Position numbers and translations under genes: made by a program | Part shown: positions 34,251 to 42,956 of the stretch, in pieces | Layout: every line of letters starts with the position of its first letter | Position numbering within the stretch: position 1 is the stretch's first letter | Notes under the pieces: generated by a model | What the model was told of the DNA's origin: nothing | The model's input: only the letters and a program-made list of their open reading frames with translations | Databases searched by the model: none | Assembly (NCBI GenBank): GCA_963559135.1 | Contig: CAUWJP010000016.1 | Location: 1-63,160 of the forward strand | DNA from: Sellimonas sp963559135 | GTDB lineage: Bacteria; Bacillota; Clostridia; Lachnospirales; Lachnospiraceae | Direction of reading: 5' to 3' | Length of the DNA stretch: 63,160 bases

Positions 34251-34664
34251 TTACGCTTCTCTGATCTTTGTAAGTATTTCATTCTTCTGTTCCTCATCAA
34301 GTTCTCCCATTTTCCAGCCAAGGCCGACATTATCTCCTTTGTATCTCGGAATCAGATGCATATGAAAATGGAATACCGTCTGTCCTGCTGCTTCTTTATT
34401 GTTCTGTACGATATTATATCCGTCGCATCCGAGAATCGGCGTAAGTTTGGTCACCATCTTCTTTGCAAGTACCAGTGCTTTTGCGGCAATCTCATCATCC
34501 AGCTCATAAAGATCTGCATAATGCTGTTTAGGAAGAATCAGGGCATGTCCTTTTGATGCCGGACTCGCATCTAAAATCACGCGAAAGTCCTCGTCCTCAT
34601 AAAGTGTCGCGGTCGGAATATCTCCATTTGCAAGTTTACAGAAAATACAATTCTCGTCTCTCAT
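34251..34664 (-). CDS. HIT family nucleotide hydrolase/transferase
   Basis: 137 residues from the ATG at 34664 (AAGGAG 8 bases upstream); the longer frame to 34727 extends into the region holding the divergent promoter motif. Zinc-type CIFCK at the N-terminus and the histidine triad HFHMHLIP (~98-105). HIT proteins act on AMP-linked substrates such as dinucleoside polyphosphates. Monocistronic. Confidence 0.92.
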   Translation of the reverse strand: MRDENCIFCKLANGDIPTATLYEDEDFRVILDASPASKGHALILPKQHYADLYELDDEIAAKALVLAKKMVTKLTPILGCDGYNIVQNNKEAAGQTVFHFHMHLIPRYKGDNVGLGWKMGELDEEQKNEILTKIREA

Positions 34665-34689
34665 ATCTTGTACTCCTTTACATTGATAT

Positions 34690-34741
34690 TTGAATATTGT
34701 CCCCACCAGTGCTAAACTAGATAGCATCGAACTGTTTAGAA
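34690..34741 (+). promoter_or_regulatory. Histidine kinase promoter with GTGCTAAACTA / ACTGTTTAGAA motif
   Basis: TTGAAT (34690-34695), a 17-base spacer and an extended -10 TGC-TAAACT (34713-34718). GTGCTAAACTA (34709-34719) and ACTGTTTAGAA (34731-34741) repeat the pair seen upstream of the purF-like gene. CCCACC and GGTGGG flank the pair here, lengthening a possible hairpin. Confidence 0.5.
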
Positions 34742-34756
34742 AGGTGGGAAATTCCT

Positions 34757-35509
34757 ATGTCTTTTACATCCGATGAGATGCAGCTCCTTCAATCCTATGT
34801 GAATCAGGATACAGAAGCGTCTGCTCTGTTTCAGAAACTGCTCCATTCTCAGGATATGGAGCGTCACAAAATCTGCCACGAAATCCGCAATCCCCTGACG
34901 CTTCTTTCCAGTACGCTCCAGTTGATCGAATCCCAGCATCCTGAAGTCAGATCTTTTGACTACTGGGACTCTCTTTGCCAGGATCTGGAATACATGATGC
35001 ATCTTCTGGAAGAGTTTTCACTATTTAATAACAGTACCGCTCTTCATCTGGAAACCTTTTCTTTCCGGAGCTTTATGGAAAAAATAGTACTCTCCTTTGC
35101 CGCGTCCTGTGCCAATACGGATGTTGAATTTACTTCTCAGCTGGGTGATCTTCCTGTCATCACCGGAGATCCTGTCAAGCTCCGTCAGGCACTTTTGAAC
35201 CTTTTAAAAAACGCCGTGGAATCAATCCACGGTCCTGGGTCCGTCACTCTGAAAGCCTGGTCTCTTGATAACCAGATCCACATCCGGATTCAGGATACCG
35301 GTTGCGGCATATCCAAAGAGCAGATAAAAGACATCTTTACTCCATTTTTTACCTCAAAATCTTCCGGAACCGGCCTTGGACTTCCTGTCGTTCAGAATAT
35401 CGTTTCCGCTCATCACGGAACGGTATCTGTGGATTCCCGAACCGGATACGGGACGACTTTTGCAGTCGTTCTTCCGGTGCATTCGGATCTTTCAGAAGCT
35501 CCACAGTAG
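34757..35509 (+). CDS. Orphan cytoplasmic sensor histidine kinase
   Basis: 250 residues with no membrane segment. A short N-terminal region, then a dimerisation helix with phospho-acceptor HEIRNPLTLL (~39-48). The HATPase domain has NLLKNAVES, DTGCGIS, FTPFFTS and GTGLGLPVV (N, G1, F, G2 boxes). No response regulator is adjacent. The layout recalls the soluble sporulation kinases that feed Spo0A or Spo0F; this is inference. Confidence 0.85.
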   Translation: MSFTSDEMQLLQSYVNQDTEASALFQKLLHSQDMERHKICHEIRNPLTLLSSTLQLIESQHPEVRSFDYWDSLCQDLEYMMHLLEEFSLFNNSTALHLETFSFRSFMEKIVLSFAASCANTDVEFTSQLGDLPVITGDPVKLRQALLNLLKNAVESIHGPGSVTLKAWSLDNQIHIRIQDTGCGISKEQIKDIFTPFFTSKSSGTGLGLPVVQNIVSAHHGTVSVDSRTGYGTTFAVVLPVHSDLSEAPQ

Positions 35510-35518
35510 ATAATGGCG

Positions 35519-35551
35519 ATACGGGACATGGCATTGATCCATGTCCCGTAT
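35519..35551. terminator. Strong hairpin between the histidine kinase and the tad locus
   Basis: ATACGGGACATGG (35519-35531) pairs perfectly with CCATGTCCCGTAT (35539-35551). The T-rich tail is offset (accagtgCTTTTGTT), so it is a terminator or a 3'-end stabiliser. Confidence 0.6.
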
Positions 35552-35639
35552 ACCAGTGCTTTTGTTCCCGTATCACGTACATACTGTCGGCAGATCTTAT
35601 GTTCTATAATATTAAGTCTAGCGCAACCAGCTCGGTCTT

Positions 35640-36425
35640 TCAATACTTTTTTCTGTAATCAACATTCCGTTGCTCTCTCAATATTTCATCCTGAGTTGCT
35701 TTTGAGGCCCGGCCAAAAAGGCGTTTTACAAATCCCCAGCCGCCTATTTTCTCCTTTATCATATCTCCAACCGGTTTCTCCTCCAGCCCCCAGTCATCAT
35801 ATCGTTCCTCGTCCTTATCTTCTTCTCCATATTCATAAAACTCTTCTTCATAGTCTTCCTCGTACATATCTTCTTCCTCGTATTCCTCCTCCTGATTACT
35901 CAGAATTTCCTCAATGACCTGACAGATCTGATAATTTTCCGCAATTGTCATTTTGTGGAGGACATAAGAGATGTAAATCCCGGAACGGTCCTGATAATCG
36001 GTCTCTCTGACAAAAAATTCTGTCAGTTCGTGGAAGCTTTCTGCTATTCCCTGTTCATTAGCCGGGAAGTAACAAAAATAATAATGGCCTTTCTCATAGA
36101 AAATGCTTCTTGGGTCCAACAGCAGTTGATTTGGGCTTAGCAAATAGTCTCTCATCTCTTCCATAACCGCAAGCAGATCTTCAATAATCGCAATAATCAT
36201 TTCATAGGTGACTGGACCTTTCTGTGTCAGAAATTCCAGTGAATGTTTTCCCTGTATTTCATATTCATATCGGCTTCTTCCATTCACACCCCGTCCTTTC
36301 ACCTGTAAAAGTCCGCAGATTTCATTGTTTGTCAGCATCTTCATCTGATAATCCGCCTGATAAAAACGGTCTGATTCAACAATAAAGTAGGAAGTATTCA
36401 AATCCCTCCGGTATCCGATTTTCAG
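35640..36425 (-). CDS. DUF6382 domain protein, pilus-locus associated
   Basis: About 261 residues if started at the CTG at 36425, which overlaps the stop of the upstream TadE-like gene as CTGA. No ATG, GTG or TTG is well placed; a TTG at ~36399 behind GGAGGG is the alternative. The N-terminus KIGYRRDLNTSYFIVE matches the usual start of DUF6382 proteins. The C-terminal third is a Glu/Asp/Tyr-rich stretch followed by a basic tail. It probably helps pilus assembly or secretion; mechanism unknown. Last gene of the leftward tad cluster. Confidence 0.65.
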   Translation of the reverse strand: MKIGYRRDLNTSYFIVESDRFYQADYQMKMLTNNEICGLLQVKGRGVNGRSRYEYEIQGKHSLEFLTQKGPVTYEMIIAIIEDLLAVMEEMRDYLLSPNQLLLDPRSIFYEKGHYYFCYFPANEQGIAESFHELTEFFVRETDYQDRSGIYISYVLHKMTIAENYQICQVIEEILSNQEEEYEEEDMYEEDYEEEFYEYGEEDKDEERYDDWGLEEKPVGDMIKEKIGGWGFVKRLFGRASKATQDEILREQRNVDYRKKY

Positions 36426-36838
36426 GCTCCTGTTTCTGCTGCCTTTTTTAGTTTCCTCATATCCCGGATCTTTTTCTCCGGCTCGGTAAGAGCTGCTTTT
36501 GCCTCGACCGTAATCCTCAGCATTCTCCTCGATGCTTGAACTGAAATCCACACATACTCCTTCTGACATTCTACCTCTACCTCTGCTTCCCGGAAGAGAA
36601 TCATCTTTCCGGAAATTCTTTCTTTCCATAATTGTTGTATTTCTTCTTCCTGAAAAGGCGATTCTTGCTTCTGCTTTCTTCCGGAAATCACTGCAGTCTC
36701 ATAAGCAGTTCCTGCCAGAATATTTTTATCATGGTAATAGAAAAGTACCATGATGATCCCATACACTAAAAACAGAACTGCCGAGACAAGCACTGCCGCC
36801 TCCACAGTAAAACTGCCTTTCCATTTGTCTTCTACCAT
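36422..36838 (-). CDS. TadE-like pseudopilin protein
   Basis: 138 residues. The N-terminal signature KGSFTVEAAVLVSAVLFLVY carries a prepilin-like cleavage site after the first residues and a hydrophobic helix. The rest is a small extracytoplasmic domain. Typical of TadE/TadF pseudopilins of Flp-type pili. The start overlaps the prepilin peptidase stop, with GGAG 7 bases upstream. Confidence 0.75.
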   Translation of the reverse strand: MVEDKWKGSFTVEAAVLVSAVLFLVYGIIMVLFYYHDKNILAGTAYETAVISGRKQKQESPFQEEEIQQLWKERISGKMILFREAEVEVECQKEYVWISVQASRRMLRITVEAKAALTEPEKKIRDMRKLKKAAETGA

Positions 36839-37269
36839 CCAACCACTCCCAAATATCCGGCTGTTAAAAAGGGCAGAAACGGGAATGTATCTTTACGTCC
36901 TCTTTTTTGCAGCACTACTTTTCCCAGACTCCAAATTCCTGCTGCAAAAAATGCAATACTCAAAGCGGCTGTTAGTTTCCAGATGCCCATATACACGCCC
37001 AACACAAAAATCATCCAGCTGTCTGCATATCCAAGTGCCTCATCCGTATATTTACTGACAATTAAAAATATGCCTCCAAGCAGGGCTCCCCAGACGTAAA
37101 TCCAGGTACCGTTTCCGATTCCAGCAATCCGCACTCCTGCTACCAGCGCACTTCCGGAAAGCAGGAGCCACCTTGGGACTGCCCGAATACGGATATCGTA
37201 TACCGAACAGACAGCCTGGAAGATCAAAAACATAGCATTGCAAATCTTTATTTCCCACACTTTGAGCAC
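36832..37269 (-). CDS. A24-type prepilin peptidase (TadV/CpaA-like)
   Basis: 145 residues, five or six membrane helices. The two aspartates of the family appear in SVYDIRIRAVP (~22-32) and GYADSWM (~80-86, the GxxD motif). Cleaves the leader of Flp pilins and pseudopilins at the inner face of the membrane. It overlaps genes on both sides. The GTG at 37269 or a GTG three codons later could be the start. Confidence 0.8.
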   Translation of the reverse strand: MLKVWEIKICNAMFLIFQAVCSVYDIRIRAVPRWLLLSGSALVAGVRIAGIGNGTWIYVWGALLGGIFLIVSKYTDEALGYADSWMIFVLGVYMGIWKLTAALSIAFFAAGIWSLGKVVLQKRGRKDTFPFLPFLTAGYLGVVGW

Positions 37270-38159
37270 GCACCTTTCCCCGCTGTCTCCGAAATCGGAA
37301 CCGCATAGATTTTTCGTTTTAGTCCGCTGCAGGACATTGACGTGTGATATTTACTGCCATAGTCTGTGACATACACTCCCATTCCAGTTCCGGTTTGTCC
37401 ACATTTTTCACACGGATAATACTTTCCTCCTGATGCATTACGTAGTTCCTCCAGTCCGGAGGTCGGAACCATATGGATCGACAAATCCAGATAGGAGCAG
37501 TGATAGTCCTTATGGTACACCACCCCATTTTCTGTCACGTAAACTATCTTCTGCTCCGCCGAAACCGGGATGGAAGATTCATAACCGCACCATCCTTTTA
37601 TCCGGATGCTCTCCTCTTTTTCTATATCAAAGATTCCAAATACCGGAATGGGAATCTCCATTGTATACGAAGCATTCAGATACAGGATCTGATTCATAAG
37701 TTCCACATAGGAATTGCTGCAGTCAATCCCGGAAGCGCCTCCCTTTACCATGCTTCGTTCCAGTCGTTCCGTGCTGATCTCTTCCCGAATATCGTTCTCC
37801 AGCTCTTCTGTACTGACAAATGGATTCAGATAGGCCTGCTCTGCATATTTTTTCCCTGCATACTGCATCCCGGCACGAACATTTGTCTGTACCGCCATCA
37901 CCTCAAACAGATATAAAAAGGCCAGTACCGCAAACAGAAAAAGGGGAATCACAAAGGCTGCTTCCACAGTCATACTTCCTCCAGAAAAGGAGGTAAAGAC
38001 AGGTGCCTTTAAGGTACACTTCTTATTTCGTAGGGAAAGCTGCTTCCATCTATGAAGCGAATCAGAATCTGTCTCCTTTCTATATATTTTAGGGTCTGAA
38101 AATTCGTTGACTATGGTTTGTATGTGGTTTAAATCACCTGAGTTGTCACAAAAAGGCAC
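37248..38159 (-). CDS. TadE/TadG-like pilus protein with Cys-rich C-terminus
   Basis: 303 residues. The start is GTG at 38159, 9 bases after AAGGAGG. A cytoplasmic leader of ~60 residues precedes GGSMTVEAAFVIPLFLFAVL, a TadE-like membrane segment. The C-terminus has two similar repeats, each a YHxxxxCSxL motif and a CxxCG pair (CEKCGQ, CSKCGK), which could bind metal or form disulfides. It follows the DUF5702 gene by 72 bases. Confidence 0.72.
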   Translation of the reverse strand: MPFCDNSGDLNHIQTIVNEFSDPKIYRKETDSDSLHRWKQLSLRNKKCTLKAPVFTSFSGGSMTVEAAFVIPLFLFAVLAFLYLFEVMAVQTNVRAGMQYAGKKYAEQAYLNPFVSTEELENDIREEISTERLERSMVKGGASGIDCSNSYVELMNQILYLNASYTMEIPIPVFGIFDIEKEESIRIKGWCGYESSIPVSAEQKIVYVTENGVVYHKDYHCSYLDLSIHMVPTSGLEELRNASGGKYYPCEKCGQTGTGMGVYVTDYGSKYHTSMSCSGLKRKIYAVPISETAGKGACSKCGK

Positions 38160-38231
38160 CTCGCTTTACCTCCTTTCTGTATATTAGACTGATCTGTCAG
38201 ATATGAAATAAGAACTGTTTTCACAGATTTG

Positions 38232-39632
38232 TTATTGATATGCATAATATGTCGAAAATTGATAGGTAATTCCTCTTCGGAGCCGGCAGATACTTTGAAT
38301 ACGGATTTTTGTAATACAGGCATCAGACTGGAAAAACGGACAGTCCAGCCGCATCTTCATGTTCCATTCAATCAGATCCAACATCCGGATCCGCAGCGTT
38401 TCTTTGGATTCCAGAAGAAACAGCATCTTCATATAGTCATCATACCCAAGTCCGCTTTCTCCCGTTTCGCTGGAACCGGAATCTTCTGTTGTCCCGAGCT
38501 TTAACAGGCCGGAGAGGCTCAGTTTCCATGTTTCTTTACTCTTGGCCGCCGGCACCTTTCCCCCGGCAGTCAGTGTCCGTAGATCCATTACACTTTCCCC
38601 ATATGCCCATGCCATCAGGATAATCTGACAGACCACATCCGTCAGTTCCGGATTCCCCATCAGAGTACTGACTACGCCAGCCAGCACCTTTGCTTCCGCC
38701 TTCTTTGTCTCATCTGTCTGAAGATAAAGATAATTTGGCGCCATTCGGAGATTTCGGATTTTGTCCAACACTTCCTGTTGGTTTTCCATATCGTCTGTCT
38801 TTCCGCCGATCAGGTATTCCTGCTCGTATTCCAGAGGATGATCTTCTCCCGGACTGATATAGTTTCCAAAGTGTTCCGGAATATAGGCGATGAAATACAG
38901 CTTTTCATTTCCCGTTTTCTCTGTGGCAGAAACACTTCCTTTGCCTTCCCGTCTCTCCCGGCCGGAAATTCCCGGTGTCCCTTCCACGCTTTTCTGTGAG
39001 ATGGTCCGGTCTTTGGGCAGAACAATCTCTGTAAGCACTTTCCTTTTCAGCTTCTGCAAAATATCCAACGGATTTTCCGTTTCTTCCTCACTTTCTTCAG
39101 AAGAACCTTCCGACTCTCCGTGAGATGCCAGAATTTCATCCATTTTCTTTTCTGCTTCCATCTCCTGCTGATGGTACTTTTGGGCCTCTTCTTCCTGACC
39201 CCTTGCCTCTCCTTCTTTCCCGATCAGATCTTTAATAATATCAATTCCGAACCGGTTCTCCATATACCGGCAGACCTGATCTGCGAACTCCTGTCCTTCT
39301 CCGTCACTCAAAAACCTGACAGCTTCCACCTGACATTCTCCTGCAATCGCCCCATATACTGTCATACGGTTCAGCACTCTTTCTTCCGAATAGTTTCCCG
39401 TCTCATACGTGCCGTCCAATCCGAAAAGATCATACTCTTCCAGAAGTTCCTTCTGATACTCTGCAAACAATGACTCCACTGCACGTTCCGTATCTGCCCG
39501 CCTGATATTCTTTGATGTCTGAATGGAAGCGCTCTCTAAAATTGCGGCAGTAAACGTCAGCAGAATGAGGATCAAAAGACTCATCATTACCGTCAGCTGG
39601 GCATCTTCTGTCTTTTTTCCGGCCGGGGACAT
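38232..39632 (-). CDS. DUF5702 domain protein of the tad pilus locus
   Basis: 466 residues from the ATG at 39632. The frame can be extended to a TTG at 39686, but that part overlaps the pilin coding sequence. A hydrophobic N-terminal helix (TVMMSLLILILLTFTAAILE) suggests TadG-like anchoring; the remainder is extracytoplasmic with a long Glu-rich, low-complexity insert around 180-215. DUF5702 proteins accompany TadE-type genes in Clostridia. Function in pilus assembly is inferred. Confidence 0.7.
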   Translation of the reverse strand: MSPAGKKTEDAQLTVMMSLLILILLTFTAAILESASIQTSKNIRRADTERAVESLFAEYQKELLEEYDLFGLDGTYETGNYSEERVLNRMTVYGAIAGECQVEAVRFLSDGEGQEFADQVCRYMENRFGIDIIKDLIGKEGEARGQEEEAQKYHQQEMEAEKKMDEILASHGESEGSSEESEEETENPLDILQKLKRKVLTEIVLPKDRTISQKSVEGTPGISGRERREGKGSVSATEKTGNEKLYFIAYIPEHFGNYISPGEDHPLEYEQEYLIGGKTDDMENQQEVLDKIRNLRMAPNYLYLQTDETKKAEAKVLAGVVSTLMGNPELTDVVCQIILMAWAYGESVMDLRTLTAGGKVPAAKSKETWKLSLSGLLKLGTTEDSGSSETGESGLGYDDYMKMLFLLESKETLRIRMLDLIEWNMKMRLDCPFFQSDACITKIRIQSICRLRRGITYQFSTYYAYQ

Positions 39633-39636
39633 GATT

Positions 39637-39745
39637 CTAAATCTTTCCACTTTCACTTGTAATTTTGCTGAAAATCGTCTGAACAAGCTCTGTCAACTGA
39701 GACTTAAAGATAATGACAAGTCCAATCAGTATAACTATAAATCTA
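39637..39745 (-). pseudogene. C-terminal fragment of a Flp1-type (type IVb) pilin, cut by an insertion
   Basis: The minus strand encodes VILIGLVIIFKSQLTELVQT and then IFSKITSESGKI before a TAG at 39637-39639. This matches the C-terminal half of Flp1 pilins, whose N-terminal Gly/Glu signature should lie just upstream. Instead the frame continues into unrelated sequence from about 39745. The remaining tad genes (ATPase, TadB/C) are also missing on that side, so the break is probably where the mobile element joined. The exact junction is uncertain by some tens of bases. Confidence 0.7.
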
Positions 39746-39819
39746 GCCCCATCTCTGGAAACCGCATGGATACTGGGCGTAACCACAGCCTCCTGCATGC
39801 ACCTTGGTCATTTTATCTA

Positions 39820-39868
39820 TTAAATAAAGAAATACGGCAACCTTAATTTCCCAATCAAGCCACCGTAT
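39820..39868 (-). terminator. Terminator at the end of the recombinase module
   Basis: Minus strand ATACGGTGGCTT pairs (with G-U pairs) with AAGGTTGCCGTAT across a ~12-base loop, followed by TTCTTTATTTA. It lies 33 bases beyond the last TnpC-like gene. Confidence 0.75.
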
Positions 39869-39900
39869 TGTCCATAATTTTCTATTTTATTTTTATATGT

Positions 39901-40278
39901 TTATTTCTTTTCTAGCTGCAATTTTAATCTTTCAATCTCTTTTAAAAGTTCTTCATTTTGTAATGTTAATTTTATATTTTCCTTCTTAAGCTTGGTAACT
40001 GCAATCTTCAATGTATTTAACTTTTCTTCCATAACTTTATCAACAATAATCTGCTTCGGATTATAACACGCACCTTGTTCCCTATATGCCTTATCTAGTG
40101 CTGTCCTAACTTCTATATTTCTGTAAAAAAGTGTTTTAGAAAATCCTGTTTTTCTTATCAGTGCAGCCATTGTCACTTTTTCTTTTCTATCCAGCATATT
40201 TTGAATTTCTTGCTTTGCAATCTCAGCTTTAACCTTACTTTTTTCTTGACTAATAGCGACTATTTTGTCGTATTTCAT
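39901..40278 (-). CDS. TnpC-like (DUF6262-type) coiled-coil protein, copy 4
   Basis: 125 residues. The N-terminal ~70 residues (KYDKIVAISQEKSK, then VTMAALIRKTGFSKTLFYRN) form a helix-turn-helix-like domain shared by all four copies. The C-terminal ~45 residues are a heptad-rich coiled coil. In Tn554, TnpC is a small accessory protein that assists the recombinases. AAGGAG lies 10 bases upstream. Overlaps copy 3 by 29 bases. Confidence 0.75.
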   Translation of the reverse strand: MKYDKIVAISQEKSKVKAEIAKQEIQNMLDRKEKVTMAALIRKTGFSKTLFYRNIEVRTALDKAYREQGACYNPKQIIVDKVMEEKLNTLKIAVTKLKKENIKLTLQNEELLKEIERLKLQLEKK

Positions 40279-40657
40279 TTTCTCTTTTCTCCTTTCCTAA
40301 AATCCCACACACCTCTCTCAACCTTTGATTCTCCTCAAGCAACTTCCTCTTCTCTAACTCCAGCTGTAAAATTTGTTTTTGTTGTTTTATCATCTTTTCT
40401 TCTATCTCTTGTTGAGTACACATCGAAGTAAGGTTATTTTTATAACACTGATTCTGCTTTCGAATTGCTTCATACAAAATTTCACGAACAAGTTTATTTT
40501 TGTAAAAGAATGAATTTGAAAATCCAGTATATCTTTGTAATGCTGCTACCGTAACTCTTTCACCATTTTCTATCATTCTTTCAATCTCTTTTTCCACGAT
40601 ACGGGCATTTTGCTTACCAATTTTCTGATTCATTTCAACTACTTTATCGTATTTCAT
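40250..40657 (-). CDS. TnpC-like (DUF6262-type) coiled-coil protein, copy 3
   Basis: 135 residues from the ATG at 40657, with GTGAGG about 9 bases upstream; the longer frame includes that Shine-Dalgarno. N-terminal domain KYDKVVEMNQKIGKQ ... VTVAALQRYTGFSNSFFYKN, then a conserved Cys-Tyr segment and a coiled coil rich in Gln, Glu, Lys and Leu. Paralogous to its three neighbours. Confidence 0.75.
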   Translation of the reverse strand: MKYDKVVEMNQKIGKQNARIVEKEIERMIENGERVTVAALQRYTGFSNSFFYKNKLVREILYEAIRKQNQCYKNNLTSMCTQQEIEEKMIKQQKQILQLELEKRKLLEENQRLREVCGILGKEKRENEIRQNSRY

Positions 40658-40672
40658 GCCGTCCATCCTCAC

Positions 40673-41026
40673 TTATATTTCTTTCTGAAGATTCCGGTTG
40701 ATTACTTGTAGTTCTTGATTTTCAACTCTCAGTTTCACCATTTCCAAATTAAGTTTTCGCAATTTTTGTTGCAAATCTTCGATTTCCATCACGCTGTCAA
40801 AGTTTATTTTTAACATACGCTGTTGCCTGTATCTAGCATCATCAAGTGACTTTCTAATGTCTTTATTCACATAAAAATTTGCTCTTGATAATTTTGTTCT
40901 CTTGGCAAGCTCGGCAACGGTAATCCATTCCCCTTCTCTCAGCATTTCCTCTATTGCCCTAAGTGCCACTTCCGTATTCTGTCTTGATCTTTCTTTACTT
41001 ATCTCTACAATCTTATCGTACTTCAT
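40673..41026 (-). CDS. TnpC-like (DUF6262-type) coiled-coil protein, copy 2
   Basis: 117 residues. N-terminal domain KYDKIVEISKERSRQ ... ITVAELAKRTKLSRANFYVN, C-terminal coiled coil EDLQQKLRKLNLEMVKL. AAAAGG lies 8 bases upstream of the ATG. It starts 21 bases after copy 1 ends. Confidence 0.75.
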   Translation of the reverse strand: MKYDKIVEISKERSRQNTEVALRAIEEMLREGEWITVAELAKRTKLSRANFYVNKDIRKSLDDARYRQQRMLKINFDSVMEIEDLQQKLRKLNLEMVKLRVENQELQVINRNLQKEI

Positions 41027-41047
41027 ATCAGATACCTTTTCCTTTAA

Positions 41048-41476
41048 TTATAATTTTTTCAGCATGGAAAGCTCTTTCTTTTTAATCCTGCTTTTTAGTT
41101 TCTCCACTTGAACCTTAAGTTCCTCTATCTGACCTCGCAATTCCTCGTTTTCCTGAGACAAACTTCGGTTTCTGACCTTATATTCCATGATATCCATCTG
41201 CAGTGCCTCGGTGTTGTCATTCTTTGAATCTTTACTCTCACTCCAAATTCTTCGACATGATACATTGGGCGATTGCACGGCTGCATCCAACCTGCTTCTC
41301 ACTTCTGGATTTTTATAAAAGAACCCTCTTGATAAGCCAGTTTTTTTCACCAGCAGAGTTACCGATGGATATTCCCCCCTTTCTATCAACTGTTCTATAG
41401 CCATCGTGGCCAGCTTAATTTTCTGCTCACTTTCGATCCGATTCACGGCTATCATCTTTTCATAATTCATATCCAT
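41048..41476 (-). CDS. TnpC-like (DUF6262-type) coiled-coil protein, copy 1
   Basis: 142 residues, the most divergent copy. N-terminal domain NYEKMIAVNRIESEQ ... PSVTLLVKKTGLSRGFFYKN, then a polar linker and a strong coiled coil with a Lys-rich end. It overlaps the third recombinase gene by 17 bases, so it is translated with it; AAAGGATGGG precedes the ATG. Confidence 0.75.
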   Translation of the reverse strand: MDMNYEKMIAVNRIESEQKIKLATMAIEQLIERGEYPSVTLLVKKTGLSRGFFYKNPEVRSRLDAAVQSPNVSCRRIWSESKDSKNDNTEALQMDIMEYKVRNRSLSQENEELRGQIEELKVQVEKLKSRIKKKELSMLKKL

Positions 41477-42956
41477 CCCATCCTTTTATTATGTCCATTA
41501 ATATAAGGTCCATTTTTTCTCTGGTTTTTCTCGTTTCATCAGCCATAACTTTATTCCCGATTCTCCGGTAGTGGTGGACACTCTGTAATGTTTTATGTCC
41601 AAGTAGTCTTGCTATCATCCAATCCTCGATATGAAGCTCGGTCAATTTTTTCCCATAACAGTGTCTAAAAATATGTGTCCCGAATTTCAGCAGTTCCCCA
41701 TTATCATCCCGTATATCTTTCTGCCGGATCATCCTCATAACTTGTGCCTGGATCATTCCATATTGATATGGTTTCGTGGGATCATCTTTTTTTACAAAAA
41801 CATATTCTGTTTCCCCGTAACGCTCTTTGGTATATTCCATGGCTTTTAAAATCAAGCGCCCCACCTCATTACTAACTGCCTTTTCATAAGTAATGGATTT
41901 CACTTGATCAATCCGGACAAAATATCTCCCTTCTTTCTCTCTAAGACAATCCATTCTTAAAGTAAGCGTATCGGAAATGCGTGTTCCCAAAAGCTGGTGA
42001 ACGATCAATGCCCTGGCTATCTGCTCGTCCATATTAAAAATGTGGGAATTCAATCGCTTAATTGTAGCATCTGAATAAAATTTAAACTGATATCGTGGTG
42101 TACTTGGAAAATCATTATTTAAGAAAAGTTGCAGAAGATGCCTTCTCTCATATATATTCCCCACATCTTCAATCACACGTTTTAAGCCATACAGATCGGA
42201 ACGATAGTTCTTTCTTTCGGTTGTCTCCGTCTGTAAGTATATCAAATAGTCTTCAATATCTTCTCGACTCAATTCCTGTAATGATTCCAGCTCTGGCTTT
42301 CTTACATTTAAAAAGCGGCTAAATCTCTTTACTGCAGTCATCTCTGAATGTATTGTGCCAAGTGCGGAATATTTTAAATGTAAGAATATGGTTCTTTTTA
42401 CCTCTTCTCTGATATCCGGCTGTAAAATATCGGTGAAGTTAAGGGTCTTCACATTTTTTATGGGATTTCTTCTGATTGGAAATTCAAATTTCTCCAACTC
42501 CCATATATCTTTTTCCTGTTCTTCCCGTTCATCTTTCACTTCAGCAAATTTTAGAATCTGACGCAGTTTTCTTTCCAATGCTGGTGTTTCTCTGGCTGTT
42601 ATATCGTAAGCAGCCCGGTATTTCATGCTGGACAAGGCCAATCCCTTTTCTAACATCCACCCCTTTAAAATTCTGACCGTCTTTTCTGGACCAGCATTCT
42701 GCAATACTGTTATATTCTTCTCTATCAAAAACTTCCGTATATTGTTATAGGTGGTTAGTTCAGTAGCAAGGCTCGATAATGCTAAAGTCTTCCCCCGTTC
42801 CCATATAAAGGCTTCTAAGATTTCTTTCACTTCCTTAGATGGTAGCCCTTCCAGATCAAAATAACGGATCTTACATATTCTCATAGAATTTCTTTGTTCT
42901 TCTGAGGCATGCTTATAGCTTTCCATTTCGTAAATATGTATCCTATCCTTTTTCAT
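41460..42956 (-). CDS. Tyrosine recombinase, third of a trio
   Basis: 498 residues. The catalytic C-terminal domain has the first Arg in LLGTRISDTLTLR (~340-352), HIFRHCYGKKL with the His-x-x-Arg pair and LLGHKTLQSVHHYRR with the later His and the nucleophilic Tyr. The long N-terminal region would bind DNA. It overlaps the second recombinase by 14 bases; GGAG lies 8 bases before the ATG. It has no equal in classical Tn554 (two recombinases), resembling instead recombinase-in-trio arrangements. Confidence 0.88.
   Translation of the reverse strand: MKKDRIHIYEMESYKHASEEQRNSMRICKIRYFDLEGLPSKEVKEILEAFIWERGKTLALSSLATELTTYNNIRKFLIEKNITVLQNAGPEKTVRILKGWMLEKGLALSSMKYRAAYDITARETPALERKLRQILKFAEVKDEREEQEKDIWELEKFEFPIRRNPIKNVKTLNFTDILQPDIREEVKRTIFLHLKYSALGTIHSEMTAVKRFSRFLNVRKPELESLQELSREDIEDYLIYLQTETTERKNYRSDLYGLKRVIEDVGNIYERRHLLQLFLNNDFPSTPRYQFKFYSDATIKRLNSHIFNMDEQIARALIVHQLLGTRISDTLTLRMDCLREKEGRYFVRIDQVKSITYEKAVSNEVGRLILKAMEYTKERYGETEYVFVKKDDPTKPYQYGMIQAQVMRMIRQKDIRDDNGELLKFGTHIFRHCYGKKLTELHIEDWMIARLLGHKTLQSVHHYRRIGNKVMADETRKTREKMDLILMDIIKGWDGYEL

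Noticed and set aside
34251..34727. Longer HIT protein start at 34727
   Set aside because: It would run through the shared promoter motif region; the ATG at 34664 has a proper AAGGAG.
39637..39802. A complete short pilin starting at the ATG near 39802
   Set aside because: The upstream residues do not resemble a Flp1 leader or its conserved Gly-Glu signature, so a truncated gene fused to foreign sequence is more likely.
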